Assembly: GCF_024199925.1 (NCBI RefSeq)
Contig: NZ_JANADR010000001.1
Coordinates: forward strand, 3,720,001-3,784,000
From: Bradyrhizobium sp. CCGUVB1N3
GTDB lineage: Bacteria > Pseudomonadota > Alphaproteobacteria > Rhizobiales > Xanthobacteraceae
DNA length: 64,000 nt
Reading direction: 5' to 3'
Shown: positions 9,768 through 17,589 of the stretch, one piece after another
How the letters are laid out: every line of letters begins with the position of its first letter
How positions within the stretch are numbered: the stretch's first letter is position 1
Notes under the pieces: model-generated
Seen by the model: only the letters and a program-made list of their open reading frames with translations
The model's database searches: none
What the model was told of the DNA's origin: nothing
Translations under genes and position numbers: made by a program

Positions 9768-10883
9768 TCACTCACTCGCACCCAGCGTTTGAATGTTATT
9801 TGTCTGCGTAACGCGACTTGAGGAGGCGACTCGAATAGAGGATTTCGTGCGTGCGCCCGCGAACACATTTGATGATACTGTGCCGTGCGCGTTATCTAGG
9901 AATTCAACGGCCGGCTGCGCGCTTGCAGCGTTAGCGAAGCGACAGCCCGAAATCGTTGTGCCGACAGAATCCTTTCCAACTTGGATTCCGGCTTGCAGTT
10001 GCTCAAACCAGCAAGAGTCGAACGAGACGTTTTGGCTATGGGCCATTATTACGGCCTGTCGCGCATCCTGGAACGTGCATACGCTGAAATGAAGTAATGA
10101 GGGCTCCGGACCAGCCGACGCGCTGCTGTCACCGACCCGCCCAATCTCAACGAGCGTCAAATCCCCTATTCCACCGTTGTGATCGAATTGGCATTGCTCA
10201 AATACAAATTGTGCTACTTGCCCGGTAATCTTCAGCGCGGGACCCATTGCGTCCTTCGATAGGAACACAACAAAATCCCTCACGCTTACAAATTGATGAG
10301 GAAGTTGATAATTTCCGGGAACCGCGCCGCCTTGAAGTCGAACTCCTCTCGAAAACCCGATGAGTTGCACGTCCTGGAGAGCAGACCACCAAAACCCGCC
10401 ATTTGGAGGAACAGAACCTGGAACCGCGGTTGCTTCGAAATCAATGGCCCACTGAGAGGGGTTTGTGGCAGCGGCCGGCGTTCCTCCGACCAACGTCATG
10501 CCCTCGATGGAAGTGTGAATAATGGGGCCGTTGCCAAGCACAACAAATGATCCGGTATATCCAGGAACTGCCTTTAGGCGTGTAGAGCCGCGACCCAAGC
10601 CCTTCAACTTTACGCGGCTTCGCATCTTGATTGATTGCACAAGATACTCGCCGGCCGGCAGAACCACCTCGCCAATTTTCCTATCCATCGCGATTTGCAA
10701 CGCCATGTCGAGCGAGGAAGTGATATCGGTTCCCGGTTTAAGATCGTCGACCAAGTCCGTCAGGAATAGAGACCGCAAGGGGGTCACGCCGCTTTGCGCT
10801 GGTAAGGAAGCGGCTGTCGCAAACAGGCCCGACATAAAGCTGCGGCGACCAATGCGCGCCCGGCTCGTGAAATTTTGCTTCAT
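9768..10883 (-). CDS. Tat-exported beta-helix protein
   Basis: A 371-aa protein with a clear twin-arginine signal (RIGRRSFMSGLFATAAS, around residues 9-25), followed by a beta-helix of the pectate-lyase-3 type (VVLPAGEYLVQSIKMRSRV, LKGLGRGSTRLKAV). The ATG at 10883 is chosen because it starts just before the Tat motif. It overlaps the stop of the small upstream frame by ATGA and has AAAAGGTG in front. The polymerase gene follows after four bases. The likely role is binding or modifying the nascent or secreted polysaccharide in the periplasm or outside; this is inference. Confidence 0.72.
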   Translation of the reverse strand: MKQNFTSRARIGRRSFMSGLFATAASLPAQSGVTPLRSLFLTDLVDDLKPGTDITSSLDMALQIAMDRKIGEVVLPAGEYLVQSIKMRSRVKLKGLGRGSTRLKAVPGYTGSFVVLGNGPIIHTSIEGMTLVGGTPAAATNPSQWAIDFEATAVPGSVPPNGGFWWSALQDVQLIGFSRGVRLQGGAVPGNYQLPHQFVSVRDFVVFLSKDAMGPALKITGQVAQFVFEQCQFDHNGGIGDLTLVEIGRVGDSSASAGPEPSLLHFSVCTFQDARQAVIMAHSQNVSFDSCWFEQLQAGIQVGKDSVGTTISGCRFANAASAQPAVEFLDNAHGTVSSNVFAGARTKSSIRVASSSRVTQTNNIQTLGASE

Positions 10884-11032
10884 GGGCACCTTTTCACCGC
10901 GGCGGCAAACGTCGCAATCCAAGTGTTCGACAGAAACAAGGCAGTTTCATCGCTTTTCTGTATGCCGCCCAAGACCCCGGCAACAAAGGCCCGTCTGCCA
11001 ATCCGACTTGGGCCCGTGTAGTCACGTTTCAT
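10880..11032 (-). pseudogene. Chimeric scar: Tat leader joined to glycosyltransferase fragment
   Basis: A 50-codon frame starting ATG 11032. Its first part, SRIGRRAFVAGVLGG, mirrors the Tat leader of the downstream beta-helix protein (ARIGRRSFMSGLF). Its second part, QKSDETALFLSNTWIATFAAAVK, mirrors residues of the upstream GT2 gene (QKSDETALFVSHKWIAALAKHVK) but with many third-position changes. It therefore looks like the junction left when a beta-helix paralogue and a GT2 paralogue were joined by deletion. The frame is intact and its stop overlaps the next ATG, so it could still serve as a translational leader. Confidence 0.6.
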
Positions 11033-11045
11033 TTCGGCGGCCTGT

Positions 11046-11972
11046 TCAGTCGAGCCCAGCGCTATACACGGCGTAACTACACATTGCTTTGGTCCGATGA
11101 ATGCTCATCCTTCCATGCGCCAGGTCCGAAAAAAAGTAGAGCAACGCCCGGATGAGAAAACCGAGGATCAAGGCGAATTTCAGAGCGACGAAATGCCACC
11201 GCGGTGACGAGGCCTTCACATGTTTAGCCAGAGCAGCGATCCATTTGTGGGATACAAAAAGAGCTGTTTCGTCGGACTTCTGGGTTCCCCCCTGCAAATG
11301 AACAACCTGAAGGCTAGGAACATATAACACCCGCCGATCGATGCCTCGCATTCGTTCGCACCACTCGACATCTTCACCATACATGAAGATCTCTTCCTTA
11401 AGGCCCCCGACGCGCGCAATAATATCACGGCGAACGAGCAGACACGCTCCGCAAATCCAATCAACGTCGACCAGTTCACGCAATAGCAAACCGGGCCGCG
11501 TCAGGTAGATGCTCTTGACCCCAGGAATGATGCGGTGGAGAAAAAGAGTGTGACCGACGGCATTCAACAATGTGTGAGACCAGCCTGCGTCGCCCACTTG
11601 ATGACTCCCGTCCGGGTTCACCAACATCGGACCGGCTGCAGCGGCATCCGGATTTTCAGTCAGAATCGACGCCAGCGATCTGATCTGATCGAAGGATTTG
11701 AGAAAAGCGTCCGGATTAAGAAGAAGTACATACTCCCCTTCGCAGTACTGAAAAGCCGCATTGTTGCCGGCCGCAAATCCTCGGTTGTCCGCGCCGCCAC
11801 GAAGTTCCACCTTGGGATAGCGATCTCTAATATACTGAAAGGTCCCGTCCGAGCTGTTGTTATCCCAAACAATGATCTGTATTTCGCTGTCCGGAATGCC
11901 AAGCAATGGCTCCAAACAGCGATCGATGAACGCCAACGAATTGTATGTGACAACGACAACGGAGATCTTCAT
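11046..11972 (-). CDS. Glycosyltransferase family 2 (rhamnosyltransferase-like)
   Basis: GT-A glycosyltransferase of 308 aa. It opens with VVVTYNSLAFIDRCLEPLL, the GT2 nucleotide-binding start; VWDNNSSDGT and LLLNPDAFL contain the D-x-D-equivalent, and MYGEDVEWCERMR is the typical E-D-x-x acceptor/catalytic block. This pattern fits the WbbL-like rhamnosyltransferases; the dTDP-rhamnose genes elsewhere in the window make rhamnose a reasonable but unproven donor. A C-terminal hydrophobic segment suggests membrane contact. It is separated by 24 bases from the UDP-xylose synthase gene, in the same direction. Confidence 0.88.
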   Translation of the reverse strand: MKISVVVVTYNSLAFIDRCLEPLLGIPDSEIQIIVWDNNSSDGTFQYIRDRYPKVELRGGADNRGFAAGNNAAFQYCEGEYVLLLNPDAFLKSFDQIRSLASILTENPDAAAAGPMLVNPDGSHQVGDAGWSHTLLNAVGHTLFLHRIIPGVKSIYLTRPGLLLRELVDVDWICGACLLVRRDIIARVGGLKEEIFMYGEDVEWCERMRGIDRRVLYVPSLQVVHLQGGTQKSDETALFVSHKWIAALAKHVKASSPRWHFVALKFALILGFLIRALLYFFSDLAHGRMSIHRTKAMCSYAVYSAGLD

Positions 11973-11996
11973 TAAACGGTCTCGGCACGAGCCATC

Positions 11997-12965
11997 CTAA
12001 GCGCCGCGCGTATCTTGCCCCGACTGACGAGAAAGCAAATCGTCAAAGTAAGCAATGGTTCGTTTTAAGCCCTCTTCAACCGGCACTCTCGGTTCCCAAT
12101 TCAGCTCCGCCCGAGCCTTGCTTATGTCTGGCTTGCGCTGCTTGGGATCATCCATTGGGAGATCCGAATAGACGACCTTGGATGAGGATCCCACCAAACG
12201 AACCACCGTGTTGGCAAGCTCCCCCACGGTTTGTTCCACCGGATTACCCAGATTCACCGGGCCGGTATATCCCGGCTTTGTAGCCATCGTCTTCATCATT
12301 CCTTCCACCAAGTCATCGACAAAGCAGAACGAACGAGTCTGCTTTCCGGTCCCGTAGATGGTGATGTCCTTCCCCTGCAACGCCTGCACAACGAAGTTGG
12401 AGACTACTCGCCCGTCATTTGGGTGCATCCTGGGTCCGTAAGTATTGAAAATCCGAATGACCTTTATGTCCATCTTATGCTGCCGATGATAATCAAAGAA
12501 GAGAGTCTCGGCGCATCGCTTTCCTTCATCATAGCACGAGCGGGGACCGATTGGATTAACATTGCCCCAATACCCTTCGACCTGAGGGTGCACCGTGGGG
12601 TCGCCGTATACTTCTGAAGTGGACGCTTGGAGCACAGGAATCTTGAGTCGTTTTGCGAGCCCAAGCATGTTGATGGCGCCGACGACGCTCGTTTTAGTCG
12701 TTTGGACAGGATCAAACTGATAGTGAATAGGAGATGCCGGACATGCAAGGTTGTAGATTTCGTCAACCTCTACGTACAGCGGGAAAGTAATGTCGTGCCG
12801 CAGTAGCTCGAACCGCTTTTGGTCGAGCAGATGTTCGACATTCGCTCGCCTACCGGTAAAGAAATTGTCCACACACAGAACCTCATGCCCCTGTGCGAGC
12901 AACCTTTCACAGAGATGAGAACCGATGAAGCCAGAACCACCAGTCACAAGCGAGCGTTTGGTCAT
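11997..12965 (-). CDS. UDP-glucuronate decarboxylase / UDP-xylose synthase (SDR family)
   Basis: Extended SDR enzyme of 322 aa that converts UDP-glucuronate to UDP-xylose. GGSGFIGSH near the N-terminus binds NAD(H). YDEGKR gives the catalytic Tyr-x3-Lys. The spans [13 protein letters not shown] and [19 protein letters not shown] are characteristic of UXS enzymes rather than of GalE. It is the first gene of the minus-strand run 12,965 to 7,262, so xylose (or a product of it) is a likely constituent of this variable polysaccharide. Start ATG 12965 directly precedes the Rossmann motif. Confidence 0.9.
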   Translation of the reverse strand: MTKRSLVTGGSGFIGSHLCERLLAQGHEVLCVDNFFTGRRANVEHLLDQKRFELLRHDITFPLYVEVDEIYNLACPASPIHYQFDPVQTTKTSVVGAINMLGLAKRLKIPVLQASTSEVYGDPTVHPQVEGYWGNVNPIGPRSCYDEGKRCAETLFFDYHRQHKMDIKVIRIFNTYGPRMHPNDGRVVSNFVVQALQGKDITIYGTGKQTRSFCFVDDLVEGMMKTMATKPGYTGPVNLGNPVEQTVGELANTVVRLVGSSSKVVYSDLPMDDPKQRKPDISKARAELNWEPRVPVEEGLKRTIAYFDDLLSRQSGQDTRGA

Positions 12966-13563
12966 TAGGTCGAACCTCGAACAAGCACAAAAATGGGAAG
13001 GATCAGCGAATTGGCCAACTTCAACTGCCCGGCATCGATCGATAGCTCAACTCAATTTTGCCGTCAGTGTGTACGTTTCAGACTGCCTTTGGAATAAGCG
13101 TGATGCGCTTCGGCCTGCAGTCGCCAAGCCAAAGGATATCAAACAATCTTAGGTATTCAAGAGGAGTCAAGTTGCACTGAGCCATTGGCGAGGCAAGTCA
13201 CCTTCGCCCGAAAATTGTTGCTCGTTGTCTCCAGCCAGGCTAGCTACGGCCGACTCCTGAATTTGCGGCAAGCTTTCGCGCAGCTCCATTGCAACAATAG
13301 TGACGGGAATGATCCCAGGTGAAATAAACAGCAAGGACTAGAGTCCCCGCAGACGATAGAGTGTAACCCGTGACGACTCCATGAATCGGATCTTCGCAAC
13401 GTCACCGGACGAACTCCTTCGAAGGGCGAAAAGAATAGTTAACGATTTGCCAGTTCGAAGGGATGGCAACTGCTTAGTCGATAGCGAGATCGCCCCGTTT
13501 GCACAAATGTCGAATTTGTGCGGCAGGCAGCGGGGAGCCAAAAAGCCACTTCGTGGAGGGTCT
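12966..13563 (+). other. Divergent intergenic region
   Basis: About 600 bases between the divergent UDP-xylose synthase and small secreted-protein genes. No frame here resembles a protein; the frame that runs in from 13,381 is only an upstream extension of the next gene. Promoters for both directions should lie here, but no box is clear enough to name. Confidence 0.4.
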
Positions 13564-13998
13564 GTGAAACGTCTCATCTCCAGAATGACCCTGTCGTTCG
13601 CAATGTTAACTCTCTCATTGCCGGCCGATGCACAAAGTTTGAGCGGAAGTTTGCTTTCCGGTGAAATCATTGGCGGAACCCTCGGTGAGCGAGTTGACGC
13701 GCCGGCGAACCCGCCGTCAGGTATTCTTCAAGGGTCACGAAATTTAGATGCCGTAGGCAAGCCGTGTCTCAATGTGCTCGCCGGATCCGAGCCACAACTG
13801 ATCAACAAGGCGATCTACAACCACCTCCTCTTGTTAGACAATCACTGTTCGAAGTCGATCAAGATCAAGGCCTGCTACTATCGAACGGATAGTTGCCAGG
13901 AGATCACTGCGCCCCCTTACAAGCGCCAGCGCTACGTGTTCGGCGTATTCACGACCCAAAATTTCCGCTTTTCCTTTCGCGAATATTCCAACAACTAG
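13564..13998 (+). CDS. Small secreted protein, unknown function
   Basis: A 144-aa protein with a Sec signal peptide (KRLISRMTLSFAMLTLSLPADAQS) and a mature part with five Cys residues, suggesting disulfides outside the cytoplasm. The GTG at 13564 is chosen because GGAGGG stands seven bases upstream and the signal peptide begins there; the open frame back to 13,381 has no coding character. It lies at the border between the variable EPS genes and the conserved assembly genes. No family recognised. Confidence 0.65.
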   Translation: MKRLISRMTLSFAMLTLSLPADAQSLSGSLLSGEIIGGTLGERVDAPANPPSGILQGSRNLDAVGKPCLNVLAGSEPQLINKAIYNHLLLLDNHCSKSIKIKACYYRTDSCQEITAPPYKRQRYVFGVFTTQNFRFSFREYSNN

Positions 13999-14034
13999 GG
14001 CGAACTATCGGCAGGTTCGACTTTCGTTTTTCAG

Positions 14035-15159
14035 GTGGCCACAGACGCCGCAGCACGAATGCAAAGATCAAGCAATTCCGGGCACCCCCGGAGACATTCA
14101 CGCAGGCGACGCTCGGCCGCATTGCTCGCAAGCGCCGTTTTGGGCATCGCCATCGTCGCCGGCCTAACATGGGACCACCTTCGCTCGCCCATTGCGAGCG
14201 GTGGCGCAAGGTCCGTTGCTAGTTCGTCCGGCAGCTACGTCCTGCAGCTGAACGGGCCGGTCAGCCCTGCGTCAGGCGGCGCCATCGTCGCAATCGCCGA
14301 TCATCTGTTCGAGCGCGAGGGCCTGAGCGTGCGCCTGATGCCGGGAACGAGTGACGCTGATGCCACGTCGGCAGTCGCCGGCGATCCGCACGCGATCGGC
14401 GTCGCCTCGGCGCAAGGCTTCCTCAAGGCGCGCGCCGAGGGTCTGCCTGTCGTGGCATTTGCCTCATCCTATGTCGCAAGCTCGGTGGAGTTTTACGCCC
14501 TTTCGAGCGTCCGGCTGCTAGAACCGGCAGATCTGGAGGGCAAGCGAATCGGGTACAGACCCGGCCTTGAGCCATCGACTGTTTTGAGTGCATTCATTGC
14601 CAAGAATTTCATCCGCCAGAGCGGGCTGAAAATCATCGAGAGCGACGGCGCCGTTTCCGATCTATTGAGTGGAAAGCTTGACATCCTGGTCGGTCGACGG
14701 GACGTGGAAGGCGTAACCTTAGAAGGTTCAGGTGCTCCCTATCGATCGTTGAGCCCTGGCGCATTTGGCGTGCATGTCATGGGACCTGTTTTCTTCGCGA
14801 GCAAGGAAGCGCTCGCATCGACGGCAACGCTCGAGCGATTCCTGATCGCGATTGCCAATGGTTGGGTCAGCGCCTATTCTGATCCGCACCGCACGGGTCC
14901 GATCATTCTACGCGCTGTCAACCAAGGTTTGGATGCCGATCAACTCGATCGCTTCATGGATGCTCAACGGCGCTTCCTGCGTCCATCCGGCGCCCGGTTT
15001 GGCGAGCTCGATCCACGAAGATTGAAGGACTTACAGGAGCAATTGCTGCGGCAACGCATCATCCAACAACCCACTGATCTCGCCAATGCAGTCAACCTCG
15101 GGATTCAGGCGGAAGTCTACCGGACGAAGTCCGAGCCTCTCTCCCCGATTGATCGTTGA
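14035..15159 (+). CDS. Membrane-tethered solute-binding protein, NMT1/TauA-like
   Basis: A 374-aa periplasmic-binding-protein-like fold (NMT1/SsuA type). After an Arg-rich stretch there is one transmembrane helix (about residues 27-46) and no lipobox, so the domain is probably tethered to the inner membrane. Segments such as GVASAQGFLKARAEGLPVVA and DLEGKRIGYRPG match the family's ligand-binding core. No permease or ATPase is nearby; the neighbour is an O-antigen ligase-like gene, so a polysaccharide role seems more likely than import. GTG 14035 is used; ATG 14059 is an alternative. Confidence 0.72.
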   Translation: MATDAAARMQRSSNSGHPRRHSRRRRSAALLASAVLGIAIVAGLTWDHLRSPIASGGARSVASSSGSYVLQLNGPVSPASGGAIVAIADHLFEREGLSVRLMPGTSDADATSAVAGDPHAIGVASAQGFLKARAEGLPVVAFASSYVASSVEFYALSSVRLLEPADLEGKRIGYRPGLEPSTVLSAFIAKNFIRQSGLKIIESDGAVSDLLSGKLDILVGRRDVEGVTLEGSGAPYRSLSPGAFGVHVMGPVFFASKEALASTATLERFLIAIANGWVSAYSDPHRTGPIILRAVNQGLDADQLDRFMDAQRRFLRPSGARFGELDPRRLKDLQEQLLRQRIIQQPTDLANAVNLGIQAEVYRTKSEPLSPIDR

Positions 15160-15279
15160 TCCTATGCCTCCTAAAGTGATTGTCTTTGGCGCAGCCAGCT
15201 TCATCGGAACGTGCTTGCTCCAATCCGTGGAGCCGAGCGTCGAACGTAGAGGATTTCGATTGATGCCTACGATCTTCCC

Positions 15280-16728
15280 TTGCCTTCGTTAGCCACAACA
15301 TCAGCGGCGCAACCTTCCTCGGTGGTTGAGCCGGGCCGCCCCCCCATCAGTTCGGGAATTCAGGCCGCGGCGACCACGTGCCTTTGCATCGTGATCGCGC
15401 TGGTCCCGCTTCCGTTCGGATCGATGAGCCCCAGAATCCTTTGGGCGTGGGTGTTGGTGTTGTCGGCGATCACCCTGTTGGCGAGCCTGCGCCCGTTCGA
15501 TTCGCGCGATCTGCACTTCCTATCGGGCGTATCGATCGTTGCAGTGGTCTGGTCATTTATAGTTGTGGAGCAGATCGCTCCGAATCCGCTCCTCTTCCGA
15601 CGATTGATCGATCCGATCTGGGGGCAGGCGTCGCAACTTCTCACACAAGACGTGACCGGTGTTGTGAGCGTCGCACGAAATCAAGCATTTTTCGCAGCTG
15701 GGTCACAAATCGCGTGCATGCTGGCGTTGGTCTGCGGCTTCCTCGTTGGTCGGGAGCGCCGCGCTGCATACGCCATCGTCAAAACGATCACAATTTCGGG
15801 ACTCTTGTACGCGCTCTACGGCATCATCGCCTTTGTGTTCTGGCCGGACCATTTGCTGTGGCTGGAGAAATTCAACTACCGCAATTCGCTGGTCGCCACA
15901 TTTGTCAATCCCAACGTCGCTGCCGTCTATTTTGGTGCCTGCACCCTCCTGTGGCTGCTGCGGCTTGCAAACGCCGTCGACCTCTCCCTCACGAAGCCGA
16001 CGCAAGGCTGGTACGCGCTCTGGAGCGCCGCGTTTCTCAACCGTCCTACGCCCCGCACCATCTCCTACCTGATTGCATCGTTTGTCGTGCTGTCCGCCAT
16101 ATTCATGACCGGGTCGCGGGCGGGCTCGATCATCTCGCTGCTGGCGATCAGCGGCACCACAGCAACATTATACCGGCGTCAGCTTGGGCTCAGGGGCTTG
16201 CTGCTGACCTTCCCGGCCGTGGCCATCTTGGTCATCCTGATGATGTTTCAGATACTCGGCTCAAGCGTGAATCAACGCATTGATTCAGAAGGACTATTTG
16301 ATTCGGGACGTTGGAACGCCTATCTATCTACAATTGAGATCATCAAGGATCACCCCTGGTTAGGCACAGGTGTGGGAACATTTCGTTGGGCGTTTCCCGC
16401 CCACCGCAGCAGTGAAATTGCGATGGTCGGCATCTGGGAGCACGCCCACAGCACACCCCTGGAGCTCGCCGCAGAAATGGGCATCCCGTTTACCGGCGTT
16501 GTGGTTGCGGCGTGGTTGCTGGTGTTTTCAATCTTGTGGCGGGGAATTCTGACCCGCCAGCGGGATGAAATGTTGCCGTTGGCCGCATTCTGGGTTGCCA
16601 TACTTGGCGTCTTGCATTCCCAGATCGACTTTTCGCTTCAGATTCCCGGATTTTCAGTCGTCGTTTTCTCCCTTGTCGGCATGGGACTTGCTCAAAGTGC
16701 CTCAAGCCGGACGACCTTAACCACGTGA
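15280..16728 (+). CDS. O-antigen ligase/polymerase family membrane protein
   Basis: Polytopic 482-aa protein with the Wzy_C block HPWLGTGVGTFRWAFPAHR around residues 357-375 in its large periplasmic loop, then three more helices. This is the O-antigen ligase / EPS polymerase family (ExoQ-like). It precedes the co-polymerase/tyrosine kinase gene, so it may polymerise the conserved EPS rather than the variable glycan. The start is uncertain: TTG 15280 gives the longest protein, an in-frame GTG lies about 40 bases on, and ATG codons come later. Confidence 0.82.
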   Translation: MPSLATTSAAQPSSVVEPGRPPISSGIQAAATTCLCIVIALVPLPFGSMSPRILWAWVLVLSAITLLASLRPFDSRDLHFLSGVSIVAVVWSFIVVEQIAPNPLLFRRLIDPIWGQASQLLTQDVTGVVSVARNQAFFAAGSQIACMLALVCGFLVGRERRAAYAIVKTITISGLLYALYGIIAFVFWPDHLLWLEKFNYRNSLVATFVNPNVAAVYFGACTLLWLLRLANAVDLSLTKPTQGWYALWSAAFLNRPTPRTISYLIASFVVLSAIFMTGSRAGSIISLLAISGTTATLYRRQLGLRGLLLTFPAVAILVILMMFQILGSSVNQRIDSEGLFDSGRWNAYLSTIEIIKDHPWLGTGVGTFRWAFPAHRSSEIAMVGIWEHAHSTPLELAAEMGIPFTGVVVAAWLLVFSILWRGILTRQRDEMLPLAAFWVAILGVLHSQIDFSLQIPGFSVVVFSLVGMGLAQSASSRTTLTT

Positions 16729-16833
16729 TGACCGTCTTAACCGCATGATAATGATGCAGTACCTAGCTCTGTACATTAGCTAATTTTGTCTTTAAATTCA
16801 CTGCATTAGGTAGGGTGGCAGGAGGCTATTGCG

Positions 16834-17502
16834 ATGCGATTCAGAACTCAATTTCGCGGTGCGGTGTTGGCGATTGCTGCATCATGCTGCTTTGCGGCAA
16901 CGAGCTTCGCTGCGTGCACTAACGATCCCGATGCAGCCGCCAAGGCAGTGAACTTCCTGAGCAACCCCTCATCGCTACTCAACGGACCTAACGGCGCACG
17001 CAGCTCAGCTGAAATCGGCAGCGACGTCCGGGACTTCGTGGCAGCGAACCCCCAAGCGCTCCCCGCGGTCATTGCGCTGCTGAAGGGGGCCTCGGTCGAA
17101 CAGCAGCAGGCGATCGGAACCGGCCTTGGAACGGCCGCCGACATCTGCAGGCGGCCTGACCTGAACTTCGCGATCGAGATCCAGACGCAACTCGCCAACA
17201 GCGACTCTACGGAAGCGCAACAGAAATTCGCCGCCATTACCGGAAATAATCCCATCCGCAGCGTTGCGGCCGGCGGTCTCGGAAGCGGTGTTGGCGTCTC
17301 GGGCGGCTCCGTTGGCGGTCAAACCAATCCGTCCACCGCTTCATCGGGAAGCAGTTCGAGCTTCCAGGCGTTCACGTCGAACAGCGTGTCGAACAATCCA
17401 GGCAGCTACTTCTCCGCTAGTGTCAGCAGCGCTAGCTCCTCCGGCTCGACGACGACAACCACTACGACCATTAAGGTTTGTACGGTCTCTACAACCTGCT
17501 AG
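16834..17502 (+). CDS. Secreted Ser/Gly/Thr-rich protein of the EPS locus
   Basis: A 222-aa protein with a Sec signal peptide (cleavage near residue 27, TSFAAC). A helical middle part of about 110 residues follows, then a low-complexity Ser/Gly/Thr tail from about residue 150, with a run of seven Thr. The end, KVCTVSTTC, has a Cys pair. It lies just upstream of the Wzc-type gene, and the 100-base leader (16,729-16,833) is AT-rich. Function unknown; extracellular or periplasmic placement is inferred from the signal and composition. Confidence 0.7.
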   Translation: MRFRTQFRGAVLAIAASCCFAATSFAACTNDPDAAAKAVNFLSNPSSLLNGPNGARSSAEIGSDVRDFVAANPQALPAVIALLKGASVEQQQAIGTGLGTAADICRRPDLNFAIEIQTQLANSDSTEAQQKFAAITGNNPIRSVAAGGLGSGVGVSGGSVGGQTNPSTASSGSSSSFQAFTSNSVSNNPGSYFSASVSSASSSGSTTTTTTTIKVCTVSTTC

Positions 17503-17589
17503 CTGGACAATCGGTTGGGGCATTCTGCCGGCGGGTGTCGCCGATGCGCACGATTGTGCATCGGGATGAATAATGAATGGTAGATCCGA

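Noticed and set aside
17341..17502. Possible tandem repeat array in the Thr/Ser-rich tail
   Set aside because: Low-complexity codons (ACG/ACA/ACC) encode a Thr run; there is no regular repeat unit, so neither a CRISPR nor a minisatellite call is justified.
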